This document shows positions 26,230-35,106 of a stretch of DNA of 64,000 nt, piece by piece. The stretch is from Clostridiales bacterium (lineage in GTDB: Bacteria; Bacillota; Clostridia; Christensenellales; Pumilibacteraceae). Position 1 is the first letter of the stretch, and every line of letters starts with the position of its first letter. A model generated the notes under the pieces. It was given only the letters and a program-made list of their open reading frames with translations. It was not told the DNA's origin and made no database searches. The position numbers and the translations under genes were made by a program. Where the stretch lies: contig JAAVHP010000010.1 of assembly GCA_014799665.1 (NCBI GenBank), positions 1 through 64,000 on the forward strand, given 5' to 3'.

Positions 26230-27669
26230 CGCGCGCGCAAAGTAAATGCGCTTTTTCGCTTTCTTCCCGCAGCAAACGCATTTATGCTTTTCCACACCCG
26301 ATTGATCGGCGTGCATAACGCGGCTTGTCGCAGAATAGGTCTGTTTGATTTTCTCCTCGCATTCCCTATCGCCGCACCAGTACGCGTCGGTAAAGTTGCC
26401 GCCGTCGAGCGCCGCGCCCATCTCGTCGAGGTTATTGACCTTTACGATATGATCTTGCGTGAATTTAGCCGCCTTGTCGAGCATATTCTTTCTTATGGTC
26501 TCTAAAAGCTCGGTCGCGCCATTAACCACGCCGTCCAAAGGCATAGTGAACTTCTCAGCAGTATCGCGGCGGCAAACGGTAACGACGCCTGCTTCTATAT
26601 CTCGCCCGCCGAGTTCCATTCTTACGGGCACGCCGCGAAGCTCCCAATGGTTGAACTTAAACCCGGGCGACTGGTCGCGGTTATCCACCGTAACGCGCAC
26701 GCCAGCCTTAACCAGATCGGCTTTAATCGCTTCTGCTTTATCGGCAACTGCGTGGTTCTTTACCGCGCCGATAGGAATAATAACGACCTGAACGGGCGCA
26801 ACGGGCGGCGGCAGGCACAGTCCGCGCTCGTCGCCGTGCGCCATAATGATAGCGCCTATAAGCCGCGTGGAAATGCCCCAGCTCGCCTGGTACGCGTACT
26901 TATGCGTGCCGTCCTTGTCCAAGAACTTAATATCGAACGCCTTGGCGAAATTCTCGCCGAGGTAGTGCGTAGTGCCGGCTTGAAGGCTTTTGCCGTCTTT
27001 CATCATCGCTTCCATACCGTACGTAGCGACCGCACCCGCAAACTTCTCTTTTTCGGACTTCTGCCCGACAAGCACGGGCAAGCACAGAACGTCGTTGGCA
27101 AGCTCCTTGTACACGCCGAGCATAGTGAGCGCGTCGGCGTTCGCTTCCTCGGCGGAAGCAAACACGGTATGACCTTCCTGCCACAAAAACTCGCTCGTTC
27201 TGAGGAACGGGCGTGTGGTTTTCTCCCACCGCACAACGTTCGCCCACTGATTGAGTTTAAGCGGAAGATCGCGGTACGAGCTTATCCACTTAGAATACAT
27301 ATTGCCGATGATCGTCTCAGACGTAGGACGAAGCACGAGCTTTTCGCCGAGCTCGGTATCGCCTACGTGCGTGACAGTCGCAACCTCTGGCGCGAACCCT
27401 TCCACGTGCTCGGCTTCGCGCATAAGGAATGTTTGCGGTATGAGCATGGGGAAATACGCGTTCTCGACGCCCTGCGCCTTGAACCGTTTATCCGCTTCGG
27501 CTTGAATACGCTCCCAGATCGCGTAACCGTACGGGCGAAAAACCATAGTGCCCTTAACGGGACCGTAATCGCACAGCTCCGATTTAAGGCAAACGTCGGT
27601 ATACCACTTAGTGTAGTCGGTATTGATGTCGGCTATCTGATTGACAAATCTGTCGTTCTTTTCTGCCAT
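26224..27669 (-). CDS. proS: Proline--tRNA ligase, archaeal/eukaryotic-type (ProS type 3)
   Basis: A 481-residue class II synthetase. It has motif 2 (ANVVRWEKTTRPFLRTSEF), the WQEGHTVF segment, motif 3 near SWGISTRLIG, and a C-terminal zinc-binding part with WCGDREC and KCVCCGKK before the terminal Tyr that enters the active site. The long bacterial INS editing domain is absent, as in the short form found in archaea and many Bacillota. GGAG lies eight bases before the ATG, and a promoter at 27700-27728. The stop codon is inside the structured element at 26100-26229. Confidence 0.97.
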   Translation of the reverse strand: MAEKNDRFVNQIADINTDYTKWYTDVCLKSELCDYGPVKGTMVFRPYGYAIWERIQAEADKRFKAQGVENAYFPMLIPQTFLMREAEHVEGFAPEVATVTHVGDTELGEKLVLRPTSETIIGNMYSKWISSYRDLPLKLNQWANVVRWEKTTRPFLRTSEFLWQEGHTVFASAEEANADALTMLGVYKELANDVLCLPVLVGQKSEKEKFAGAVATYGMEAMMKDGKSLQAGTTHYLGENFAKAFDIKFLDKDGTHKYAYQASWGISTRLIGAIIMAHGDERGLCLPPPVAPVQVVIIPIGAVKNHAVADKAEAIKADLVKAGVRVTVDNRDQSPGFKFNHWELRGVPVRMELGGRDIEAGVVTVCRRDTAEKFTMPLDGVVNGATELLETIRKNMLDKAAKFTQDHIVKVNNLDEMGAALDGGNFTDAYWCGDRECEEKIKQTYSATSRVMHADQSGVEKHKCVCCGKKAKKRIYFARAY

Positions 27670-27699
27670 GATAAGCTCCGTATAATTTAATTATATAAG

Positions 27700-27728
27700 A
27701 GTTTATCACAATAATCGAAAACAGTCAA
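27700..27728 (-). promoter_or_regulatory. Sigma-A promoter of proS
   Basis: TTGACT (27723-27728), 17 bases, TAAACT (27700-27705) on the minus strand. The leader is about 25 bases, so there is no T-box. Confidence 0.75.
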
Positions 27729-27739
27729 GCAATATAATT

Positions 27740-27868
27740 AATTAGGAATTGTGAATTAGGAATTAGAAATGATTGACCCCTACGGGGTAATTTTCTTAAT
27801 TGTATCCTTATTTGCCTTCCCCAATTGGGGAAGGTGGCACGGCGTAAGCCGTGACGGATGAGGGCATA
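27740..27868. repeat. Composite intergenic repeat (AATTAGGAATTA unit plus CCTTCCCC palindrome)
   Basis: AATTAGGAATTAG copies, then GATTGACCCC/TACGGGGT hairpin, then the CCTTCCCCAATTGGGGAAGG palindrome (27815-27834) with its GACGGATGAGGGCAT tail. It fills the space between proS and bofA. Confidence 0.65.
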
Positions 27869-27890
27869 ATTCATAATTACTAATTCCTAA

Positions 27891-28148
27891 TTACAACAGC
27901 ATCGCCGCGGCTACTACCACTCCCGCACCGGGCAAGCCCAAAACGCCGACCAAAAGCGCATTGAACGCATTGAACGGCAACACGATAATATTAAACGCCG
28001 AAAGGAACGCAATGAGCGCCCCGCCCGCGAATGAATTGATAAGCACGCGCATCACTCCGCGCGTTTTCAATCTCGTAACCCATGCAACGACGGCTACGAG
28101 CGCCGCCGCAGCAACGAATATGAGCACCGTTTCCCAACTGAATTCCAT
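27891..28148 (-). CDS. BofA family (pro-sigma-K processing inhibitor-like) membrane protein
   Basis: An 85-residue protein with hydrophobic segments at about 5-25 and 35-60, and the family's C-terminal signature NALLVGVLGLPGAGVVV. In Bacillus subtilis BofA inhibits the SpoIVFB protease during sporulation. The family is also carried by clostridia with no such pathway evident, so sporulation is not proven. No ribosome site is seen: a TATAAT at 28157-28162 lies only five bases before the ATG, without a good -35. Confidence 0.88.
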   Translation of the reverse strand: MEFSWETVLIFVAAAALVAVVAWVTRLKTRGVMRVLINSFAGGALIAFLSAFNIIVLPFNAFNALLVGVLGLPGAGVVVAAAMLL

Positions 28149-28170
28149 GCTACATTATATGCGCATAAAA

Positions 28171-28204
28171 CAAAAAAATACGGACAAGCTATCCGTATTT
28201 TCAT
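28171..28204 (-). terminator. Intrinsic terminator of the pyk/two-component operon
   Basis: On the minus strand ATACGGA pairs with TCCGTAT (28179-28185 with 28193-28199), followed by seven T. It lies just after the histidine kinase stop. Confidence 0.8.
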
Positions 28205-28209
28205 AAAAC

Positions 28210-29532
28210 CTAATACAATTCGATAGTGAACGTACTGCCCTCGCCGAGCTCGCTGTCCACACGTATCTTGCCGCCCATCATCTCGACGATCTGCTTGCAA
28301 ATGGTAAGCCCGAGCCCGCTCGACCCCGCTGCGCGACTACGCACCTTGTCGCAGCGGTAGAACCGCTCGAATATATGCTCTCTGTCCTCTTTGGCAATGC
28401 CAATGCCGTTATCGGCGACGGCTATCTCTATATGCTCGTCAACGTTATTGACGGATATGGCTATCTCGCCCGCTTCGGGCGGCGTGTACTTTATGGCGTT
28501 GTCCACGAGCGTGCGCACCGCTTCGGTTATAAGGTTCTTATCGGCGTTGAGCGTGATCGACGGATCGCCCGAAAGGCTGAGCGCGTGGCGGAGATTAACC
28601 ATTTTGTACCCGTCCACTATGCCGTCTACCGTTTCGTAAAGATTGAACTCGGTATTGTTGAGCGTAAACTTGCCGAGCTTGGCGAGCCACAAAAGCTGTT
28701 CGACGATACGCTTCATATTCTCGGCTTCGCGCGAGATCGCTTCCACACTCTCGTCCAAAATCTTGGGATCGTCCTTGCCCCAACGCCGCAAAAGATTGGC
28801 GTAGCCCGCAATAACGGACAACGGCGTTTTGAGCTCGTGCGACGCGTCAGACACGAAGTTCTCCTGCCGCTCGAACGCTTCCTGCAAGCTGTCAAGCATG
28901 GCGTTAATTTGGTTTGTAAGCTCCATCAACTCGTCCTGCGTATCGACGGGCTCTAACCGTGCCGAGCTTATATTCTCGTCCGAAATCTGTTTAACGCGCT
29001 TTGTTATCTTGCGCACGGGATTGATCATGTACTGGCTCGAAAAACCACCTAGCGTCGCGCCGAGCACTATAAACAGCGCAACGAGCACCGTCGAGGTAAT
29101 TACGAGCCGCCGCATATAATCGGCTGTCACCGTGCCGTCCACAAGGCTATCAAGGCTCGCAAGGATAAACGCGGCGTACCCGATTATCATAACGCCGAAC
29201 ACGACTGTGAACACCACCGTGGTCTTTACGGTGATGCCCACTCGAAACTTTTTAAAAAGAAACCTAACGCCCATTACAATGAGCGTTATCGGGAAAAACA
29301 AGATTTTAACGAGCAGAAGAATGCTGTCCTTGACCTCGCGTTTGGTCGGGGCTTTCTCGGCGTTCTGTGCGCTCTTGATTTCGGCGAGCGTTTGGCGCAC
29401 CGCCTCTTTATTTTCGGGAAGCGCGTCCGCACGCACGGGCACGGTCAGCGTTTCGCTCTCGCCGACAGGACCGTCCACAGCCGCGTCGCCGCGCACGGGA
29501 CCGAATTCCTCGCGTTCGTCGCGCTCGCTCAT
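28210..29532 (-). CDS. Membrane sensor histidine kinase
   Basis: A 440-residue kinase. A charged N-terminal region (~1-68) precedes two hydrophobic blocks (~69-130 and ~141-160), a HAMP linker, the HisKA domain with SHELKTP (phosphoacceptor His near residue 232), and HATPase with VDNAIKYTPPEAG (N box), DNGIGIAKEDREHIFERFY (G1/F) and SSGLGLTICKQIV (G2). The extracytoplasmic loop between the two hydrophobic blocks is very small, so it may sense within the membrane. Its start overlaps the response-regulator stop (ATGA). Signal unknown. Confidence 0.96.
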   Translation of the reverse strand: MSERDEREEFGPVRGDAAVDGPVGESETLTVPVRADALPENKEAVRQTLAEIKSAQNAEKAPTKREVKDSILLLVKILFFPITLIVMGVRFLFKKFRVGITVKTTVVFTVVFGVMIIGYAAFILASLDSLVDGTVTADYMRRLVITSTVLVALFIVLGATLGGFSSQYMINPVRKITKRVKQISDENISSARLEPVDTQDELMELTNQINAMLDSLQEAFERQENFVSDASHELKTPLSVIAGYANLLRRWGKDDPKILDESVEAISREAENMKRIVEQLLWLAKLGKFTLNNTEFNLYETVDGIVDGYKMVNLRHALSLSGDPSITLNADKNLITEAVRTLVDNAIKYTPPEAGEIAISVNNVDEHIEIAVADNGIGIAKEDREHIFERFYRCDKVRSRAAGSSGLGLTICKQIVEMMGGKIRVDSELGEGSTFTIELY

Positions 29533-30203
29533 CTTATAACGTATCCCGAGCCGCGCACCGTCTCGATGAGCGTAACGCCGTAAACGTCGTCTATCTTAGA
29601 CCGCAAGTACCGCACGTACACGTCGACGACGTTGGTACTGCCGTAAAAATCAAACCCCCAAACCGCGTCCAACAGCTGCTCGCGGCTGACTACAATATTG
29701 CGGTTCTGAATGAGATACAGCAAGAGATCGAATTCTTTTTTGGTAAGGTCAATGGTATGTCCGTCGTACGACGCGACGCGCGCTTCGGGATTGACGGACA
29801 GTTTGTTGCAAACGATATCCGCGCTCGCGTGCGCGCCGGAATGCTTTATGTGCAGGCGGATACGCGCAAGTAGCTCCTCTATTGCGAACGGCTTGGTCAT
29901 GTAATCGTTGGCGCCGATGTCGAGCCCCGTCACCTTGTCCACGACCTGATCGCGCGCCGTAAGAATTATTACGGGCGTTTGCTTTTGCTGGCGCAGCCTG
30001 CGCAAAACTTCTATGCCGTTGAGCGAGGGCAGCATAACGTCGAGAACAATAAGATCGAAGTCACGCGCGAGCGCGAGATCGAGCGCTTCCCTGCCGTCCG
30101 CGCTGATAGTGCAGCCGTAGTTCTCGTGTTCGAGTTCGAGCTGCAAAAACCGTGAAATCTGTGCCTCGTCCTCGACTATAAGGATTTCTTTTTTATCGGA
30201 CAT
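29529..30203 (-). CDS. OmpR/PhoB-family response regulator
   Basis: 224 residues. Receiver domain with acidic EDE at 11-13, phosphoacceptor Asp in LIVLDVMLP near residue 55, and Lys in TKPF near 106. A winged-helix effector follows (LTKKEFDLLLYL, REQLLDAVWG, VDVYVRYLRSKI). The partner kinase overlaps downstream and pyruvate kinase ends 14 bases upstream, so all are on one transcript. No autoregulatory operator stands out. Confidence 0.97.
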   Translation of the reverse strand: MSDKKEILIVEDEAQISRFLQLELEHENYGCTISADGREALDLALARDFDLIVLDVMLPSLNGIEVLRRLRQQKQTPVIILTARDQVVDKVTGLDIGANDYMTKPFAIEELLARIRLHIKHSGAHASADIVCNKLSVNPEARVASYDGHTIDLTKKEFDLLLYLIQNRNIVVSREQLLDAVWGFDFYGSTNVVDVYVRYLRSKIDDVYGVTLIETVRGSGYVIR

Positions 30204-30217
30204 GATAAAACCTTTTA

Positions 30218-31639
30218 CTAGTGCTTTTTAACGTATTCTATCCGCATATTATTGGTGTTACCCGAAACGCCCACGGGCACGCCCGCGGCGATAACAACGA
30301 GATCGCCCTCTTGAACCATACCGGTCGACAGCGCACAGTTGATAACGTGACGGAACAAATCGTCGCTCGACTCCTGCATCTTGCTGAGCGTAGGCAGAAC
30401 GCCCCAGTTCATGGCGAGCTGGTTATACGCCTTGACCGAGGTCGTGGGCGCGATAATAGGCGCGGACGGACGGAACCGCGAAATCTTGCGCGCGGTATAG
30501 CCCGACTGCGACACTGCGATTATCGCTTTCGCGTCGAGGTCGAACGCCGCCGCGCAGGTCGAGTGCGACACCGCGTCGGTTATCGACTTAATATCCGCTT
30601 CGAGCGAATTGAACCGTTTCTTGTAGTTTATACCGCTCTCGGCGCACTCGGCAATGCTCGCCATGGTGCGCACCGCTTCGACGGGATAATTGCCCGCGGC
30701 GGTCTCGCCCGAAAGCATGATAGCCGACGAACCGTCGTAAACGGCGTTGGCTACGTCCGATATCTCGGCACGCGTGGGGCGCGGATTAGTAATCATGGAC
30801 TCCAACATCTGCGTAGCGGTGATAACCTTTTTGCCGCTACGGTAGCATCTGGAAATCATATCCTTTTGTATGCCGGGCAGCTCCTCGAACGGGATCTCAA
30901 CGCCCATATCGCCGCGCGCGACCATAACGCCGTCGCACTCGGCAAGGATCGCGGGCATATTGTCAACGCCCTGACGGTTCTCGATTTTAGCAATAAGCTG
31001 AACGTTATCGGCGTCGTGCTCGGTAAGCAAACGCTTAATAATGCGCACGTCGTCAACAGTCCGCACAAACGACATAGCGATATAGTCCACGTCGTTCTCT
31101 ATGCCGAACACTATATCCGCACGGTCGCTCTCGCTGAGGTACGGCATATCGATAAAGGTGTCGGGCATATTAATGCTCTTACGGTTGGACAGCACACCGT
31201 CGTTCATGACGGTAGTCACTATATCGGTCGAGCTGATCGACTGAACGCTGAGCTCGATAAGCCCGTCGTTCACGAGTATGCGCGCACCCTTTTTAACATA
31301 GCTGGGAAGCTCGGCGTACGAAACGGAAACGCATGTCTCGTCGCCTTCTACCTCGCGCGTGGTGAGCGTAAAGCTGTTCCCCTTTTTAAGATCGACCTTG
31401 CCGTCCTTGAACGTTTTGATACGGATCTCGGGACCCTTGGTATCGAGAAGAATAGCCACGGGCACGCCGAGCTCTTTACGCGCGCGCTTGACCGCGTCTA
31501 TGCGCTTACGGTGTTCGTCGTGCGTGCCGTGCGAAAAGTTGAGCCGCGCCACGTTCATGCCCGCGCGTACCATGTTTTTAAGAACGGCGTAATCGTCGGT
31601 AGCCGGTCCGAGTGTGCAAACGATCTTTGTTCTGCGCAT
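30218..31639 (-). CDS. pyk: Pyruvate kinase
   Basis: Last step of glycolysis: PEP + ADP to pyruvate + ATP. 473 residues, the short form without the extra C-terminal PEP-utilising domain. Motifs: RLNFSHGTHDEH near residue 33, LLDTKGPEIR near 65, the active-site region LIAKIENRQGVDN and VARGDMGVEIP near 220-250, and ATQMLESMI near 275. GGGAG lies six bases before the ATG. It is embedded between an uncharacterised helical protein and the response regulator/kinase pair, which ties central metabolism to this signalling operon. Confidence 0.98.
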   Translation of the reverse strand: MRRTKIVCTLGPATDDYAVLKNMVRAGMNVARLNFSHGTHDEHRKRIDAVKRARKELGVPVAILLDTKGPEIRIKTFKDGKVDLKKGNSFTLTTREVEGDETCVSVSYAELPSYVKKGARILVNDGLIELSVQSISSTDIVTTVMNDGVLSNRKSINMPDTFIDMPYLSESDRADIVFGIENDVDYIAMSFVRTVDDVRIIKRLLTEHDADNVQLIAKIENRQGVDNMPAILAECDGVMVARGDMGVEIPFEELPGIQKDMISRCYRSGKKVITATQMLESMITNPRPTRAEISDVANAVYDGSSAIMLSGETAAGNYPVEAVRTMASIAECAESGINYKKRFNSLEADIKSITDAVSHSTCAAAFDLDAKAIIAVSQSGYTARKISRFRPSAPIIAPTTSVKAYNQLAMNWGVLPTLSKMQESSDDLFRHVINCALSTGMVQEGDLVVIAAGVPVGVSGNTNNMRIEYVKKH

Positions 31640-31680
31640 AGTTTACTCCCTATTAAGCAATTTTATAGCGATATTTTAGC

Positions 31681-32274
31681 TTAAAGAACTTCCTTGACCC
31701 TCTGAACAAGCATAGCCTTCTCGTCACCCTTCACCTTCTGAACGTAAGTCATAAGGAGATTAGCCTGCTTGCGGTTAAGCTCGACGCGGTGCGTCGAATT
31801 CTTCTTCATCATCTCGATAAAGTACTTATCGAGGAACTTGATCATGTACCCGCCGTACGAAACCTTCATAGCCTCGTTCTTGATAAGGTTCTTGAAAATA
31901 CTCTCGACGGTATCGACCTTGCCAGCCACCAAAAGATTGACCGCAAGATCGAACAGCGCGCCTTCCGCCGCCGACGGAGCGAACGAGAACACTGCGCGGT
32001 GAATAACGGGCTTATCGATAACCGTTTTAAGCGCCTTGGCTTCTGCCGCGTTCAAGAACAGCGCGACCGCGCGGTCGAGATAGAGTTTAGCGACCGCGGG
32101 ATTTTTAAGGTCGGCGTCGTTACGAATGAGCATATATTCCCAAAGATCCTCGGCGTAAGTGTAATCGAGTTTGAGCATTGCGCCGAAATACTTATCGACC
32201 GCCGCCTGTTTGAGAATGTCGGACGAGAAAAATTCGCTTAAAATTTCGTACTGTTTTACCTGTTTTGCGTTCAT
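31681..32274 (-). CDS. Uncharacterised alpha-helical protein, first gene of the pyk operon
   Basis: 197 residues, no membrane segment or signal peptide, predicted almost wholly helical with paired-helix character (TYAEDLWEYMLIRND, AKLYLDRAVALFL). I recognise no family. It starts the operon that continues 41 bases later with pyk and then the two-component genes. Its promoter is embedded in the terminator of the gene upstream. Confidence 0.75.
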   Translation of the reverse strand: MNAKQVKQYEILSEFFSSDILKQAAVDKYFGAMLKLDYTYAEDLWEYMLIRNDADLKNPAVAKLYLDRAVALFLNAAEAKALKTVIDKPVIHRAVFSFAPSAAEGALFDLAVNLLVAGKVDTVESIFKNLIKNEAMKVSYGGYMIKFLDKYFIEMMKKNSTHRVELNRKQANLLMTYVQKVKGDEKAMLVQRVKEVL

Positions 32275-32310
32275 GAAAGGTCCTCTTTAAAACGTTTGTA
32301 TTACATGAAA

Positions 32311-32339
32311 ATTATACAACACAAAACCGCCAAAATCAA
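32311..32339 (-). promoter_or_regulatory. Sigma-A promoter of the pyk/two-component operon
   Basis: TTGATT (32334-32339), 17 bases, TATAAT (32311-32316) on the minus strand. Its -35 box lies partly in the loop and partly in the stem of the terminator at 32315-32352. Confidence 0.8.
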
Positions 32340-32352
32340 GTGTTTTGGCGAT
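32315..32352 (-). terminator. Intrinsic terminator after the acidic membrane protein gene
   Basis: CGCCAAAA (minus strand, 32350-32343) pairs with TTTTGGCG (32335-32328), followed by GTTTTGTG. It can form on either strand. Confidence 0.7.
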
Positions 32353-32393
32353 TTTAATATTAAAGTATGATTAAATTTAACGGAACGCTATAT

Positions 32394-33674
32394 TTAATTC
32401 CGCTTTATCCCTTTATACCCCGTATTCGGTCTGCGGGTCGACGGGCGCGGCTCGGTCGGTTCGACCTTCTCGTCCTTGCTTTCGACGGCTTCGATCGGTC
32501 CTTCCTCTTTCTTTTCGGGAGCGGTCGGCTCGGGCGTTTTCTCGGGTTCACCCGTATCGCCCGCTTCGTCCTCGCGCTTAGCCATCGCCGAAAGCACTAC
32601 CGCGAGTTCTTCACGCGCCGCAGTCACGTCGGCATCGGCTTTTTTCGGCTCGGGCTCTTTGGGATCGTCGGGCAAGCCCCAACGCTTTTCGTATTCTTCG
32701 GCGCGCTTTTGCAATTCTTCCATGCGCGCGTTCGCCTCGTCGCGCATGATCTCGTAATCGTCGAGCGGCTCGTCCTCGCCGTCGTCTATGATCTTGACCG
32801 TATCGAGCCGTTTATGCACGAGCAATTTTACCTTGTCGCCCTCGTCGTAGTACTCGCGGCTGTACGCGTTACGAAGCTTGCCGTCGACCTCGACCTGCAC
32901 GCGATACACGATAGACGATATACGCGAGGTACTCCCGCTACCCGCCCCCACAGAGCTCGACAGCGTGCAATTTTTGACAATGCCCGTTTTGCGGTCGTAG
33001 TCCGCCCTATCGTAGTTGCCCGACATGGAGCGGTGCTCTATAATCTTAGTTATAATAAGCGCGCCGAAAATAATAAGGAACGCACAGCCGAAAACGATAC
33101 CGCCCGCCAAATTGTAGCCGAGTCCAAACAATATCATTGCGCCGAACAGACACGAAATAAAGCATATAACGAACAGGCAGCCCTTTACCTTGTCGCCCCT
33201 GCTCGCTCCCTTCCAGGTCTTTGCGGCGTGCGACAGCTGATACTCCGCGTTCGCCATCTTATTGGCTTCCCCGCGCGTAGAATTGATCTTTTCGATCATC
33301 TCGCGCTCTTTGTCGCTCCCGCTCTTTTCTTTAACGGCTTCGTCTTTTACGATGCCTATATCTTCCTCGTCTATATCTTCCTCGTCAATATCTTCGTCGT
33401 CTATATCATCGTCGATTTCATCGTCGATATCCGTATCGTCGTCGACGCTCGAAGAAGTCGAACTACTCGTATCGCTTGTACCGCTTCCGCGCACCGCCCT
33501 GACTATAACGACTATTGCGGTGATCATCGCAACGAGAAAGCTACCGCCGAACAGCACTGCGATACCGGCATACGTCATGATCGACGAACCCGTCACCATG
33601 CCGATGATCAAAAGCGCGATACCGATAACTATCGGTAAAAAAACAATCAACTTAAACTTATTTTCCGTTTTCAT
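32394..33674 (-). CDS. Four-helix membrane protein with Asp/Glu-Ile repeat loop
   Basis: 426 residues. Two hydrophobic segments (about 10-32 and 37-60) are followed by a loop with regular DDID/DEED repeats (~75-105). Two further hydrophobic segments (~157-180, 185-205), a ~75-residue domain with VYRVQVEVDGKLRNAY, and a long charged tail with KEPEPKK and PEKTPEPTAPEK repeats complete it. The domain after the last helix could be a small beta-barrel. Own promoter at 33702-33730; GAGG is 13 bases from the ATG, which is long. Function unknown. Confidence 0.75.
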   Translation of the reverse strand: MKTENKFKLIVFLPIVIGIALLIIGMVTGSSIMTYAGIAVLFGGSFLVAMITAIVVIVRAVRGSGTSDTSSSTSSSVDDDTDIDDEIDDDIDDEDIDEEDIDEEDIGIVKDEAVKEKSGSDKEREMIEKINSTRGEANKMANAEYQLSHAAKTWKGASRGDKVKGCLFVICFISCLFGAMILFGLGYNLAGGIVFGCAFLIIFGALIITKIIEHRSMSGNYDRADYDRKTGIVKNCTLSSSVGAGSGSTSRISSIVYRVQVEVDGKLRNAYSREYYDEGDKVKLLVHKRLDTVKIIDDGEDEPLDDYEIMRDEANARMEELQKRAEEYEKRWGLPDDPKEPEPKKADADVTAAREELAVVLSAMAKREDEAGDTGEPEKTPEPTAPEKKEEGPIEAVESKDEKVEPTEPRPSTRRPNTGYKGIKRN

Positions 33675-33701
33675 CGTCTTAGCATAACCTCTTATATAAT
33701 A

Positions 33702-33730
33702 AGTATATACCGCACGTATAACTTTGTCAA
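33702..33730 (-). promoter_or_regulatory. Sigma-A promoter of the acidic membrane protein gene
   Basis: TTGACA (33725-33730), 17 bases, TATACT (33702-33707) on the minus strand. Confidence 0.85.
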
Positions 33731-33733
33731 CAC

Positions 33734-34333
33734 CTATTCGCCCTTATAGCTCAGCGGGCGCACGCAAACGGTTATGATCTCGCAAATAAAAAGAATATCG
33801 TCCTCGCAATCGTTTCTCACCCACTCGTTTATAATAGCGTCGATACCTTTGAGAAAGAACTTTTGCATATAGTAAATAAGCTTCTTATCGGTCACGCCGT
33901 GCTTGAATAATATAGGCACGAAAATATTTTCGATAAGCATATCGTCCGCCTTATTCACTTCGAACGAATGAGCGTTTTCGGCATAGATCCTAAAAAGCCG
34001 TTTATGGTTTTTTATGTATTTCAAGTACGGCAATAAATATTTGGGCGAAATCAAATTAAGATCGTCTTTGCTTAGATTACTCATATTCGACAGATCGACG
34101 GGGTTATCGAACTCGCACTCGTTAAAGAAATCGCCTACCATGCCCGCGTGCGCTTCTCTCAAAAGCTCGTACGTGTTGTCGTAGTGCGCGTAAAAAGTCG
34201 AACGGTTCACGCCCGCCGCCACGCAAATATCCATAATGCTTATATCGCCGAACTCCTTGGTTTCGAGCAACGTAACGAGCGCCCGCCGCATCTTGCCCGC
34301 CGTATTATTGAACTTCGATTCCGACCTATTCAT
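33734..34333 (-). CDS. TetR/AcrR-family transcriptional regulator
   Basis: 199 residues. The N-terminal helix-turn-helix region reads ISIMDICVAAGVNRSTFYAHY (residues ~33-53), typical of TetR; the C-terminal ligand domain is helical and of the type seen in regulators next to ABC exporters. Start at ATG 34333; a GTG two codons earlier is possible. It is divergent from the ABC cassette, with an inverted-repeat operator candidate at 34457-34472, so it most likely represses that cassette. Ligand unknown. Confidence 0.93.
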   Translation of the reverse strand: MNRSESKFNNTAGKMRRALVTLLETKEFGDISIMDICVAAGVNRSTFYAHYDNTYELLREAHAGMVGDFFNECEFDNPVDLSNMSNLSKDDLNLISPKYLLPYLKYIKNHKRLFRIYAENAHSFEVNKADDMLIENIFVPILFKHGVTDKKLIYYMQKFFLKGIDAIINEWVRNDCEDDILFICEIITVCVRPLSYKGE

Positions 34334-34360
34334 ATCCACCGCCTAAAAAATCGCACTTGT

Positions 34361-34389
34361 ATTGTAGCAGAACAATTTAAAAAAATCAA
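34361..34389 (-). promoter_or_regulatory. Promoter of the TetR-family gene
   Basis: TTGATT (34384-34389), 17 bases, TACAAT (34361-34366) on the minus strand. Confidence 0.7.
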
Positions 34390-34456
34390 TCAGAAACCGA
34401 CACTTTTCGGTTTTTGTGTTGTGGTGTTTTACCGAAAAAGAATTTAAAATATACGT

Positions 34457-34472
34457 GTAACCGAACGGTTAC
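34457..34472. promoter_or_regulatory. Candidate TetR operator upstream of the ABC cassette
   Basis: GTAACCG, two bases, CGGTTAC: a perfect 7-base inverted repeat just after a probable -10 (TATACG, 34451-34456). It is about 25 bases before the ATG at 34497. Its position would block transcription of the cassette. Confidence 0.65.
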
Positions 34473-34496
34473 AAATTTTCAGAGGAAGACGAAAAC

Positions 34497-35096
34497 ATGG
34501 AACAAGACGAAACCAAGCAAGACGAAACGCTCGATTTGACCGAGGACGACTTCAACGAATTTTTGGCGGCTACTGGCGAAGCGCAGTGGAAGATATTGCT
34601 CGCCCACGCCGAAAGAAACAATAAAACAATTCAAATAAGGAGATTACAAACCATGGAACAACACGCAATCAACCAAGAGGAAATCGCTAAGCAGTTCGAG
34701 GAATTCTGCCACACCAAAGGCATAGCGGCAAAATTCAAAGTCGCATTTGCGAACATAGCGGAGAACACCCGCAAGCAAAAGGAAGCCGATAAAGCTCAAC
34801 TCGAAGAAGTCAAGCGTCGCTCGGCGGAGAACAACCCCGAGTTCACCGAGCTTCTGCACACCAAGGGCTTTAAAGCAAAAGTCAAGCTTATAATCGAAAA
34901 TATCAAAAAAGGCGCGAAAGAAAGCAACAAAAAAGTGCGCAAGCAAATAGAGCAATCCAAGCACGGCGTGCCGCACGTATCGCCCGCCGCCTACTCCGTC
35001 GAAACGCTCACGCGCGAATTCAACGCATTTCTCAAAGCCAAAGGTCTCGACGATAAATACGCAGTAGAAATAACAGATAAAAAAGAAACCGAATAA
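34497..35096 (+). CDS. Small soluble protein with four degenerate ~35-residue repeats
   Basis: 199 residues, charged, helical, no membrane segment. Four degenerate repeats share the pattern F..F...KG...K.K.....NI: they begin near FNEFLAATG, FEEFCHTKG, FTELLHTKG and FNAFLKAKG. GAGGAAG precedes the ATG at 34497. An internal ATG at 34653 carries a better AAGGAG (34637-34642), so a 147-residue form holding three repeats may be the main product. It is the first gene of the cassette and ends ten bases before the first ABC ATPase. I recognise no family. Confidence 0.75.
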   Translation: MEQDETKQDETLDLTEDDFNEFLAATGEAQWKILLAHAERNNKTIQIRRLQTMEQHAINQEEIAKQFEEFCHTKGIAAKFKVAFANIAENTRKQKEADKAQLEEVKRRSAENNPEFTELLHTKGFKAKVKLIIENIKKGAKESNKKVRKQIEQSKHGVPHVSPAAYSVETLTREFNAFLKAKGLDDKYAVEITDKKETE

Positions 35097-35106
35097 CGAG
35101 GTTACA

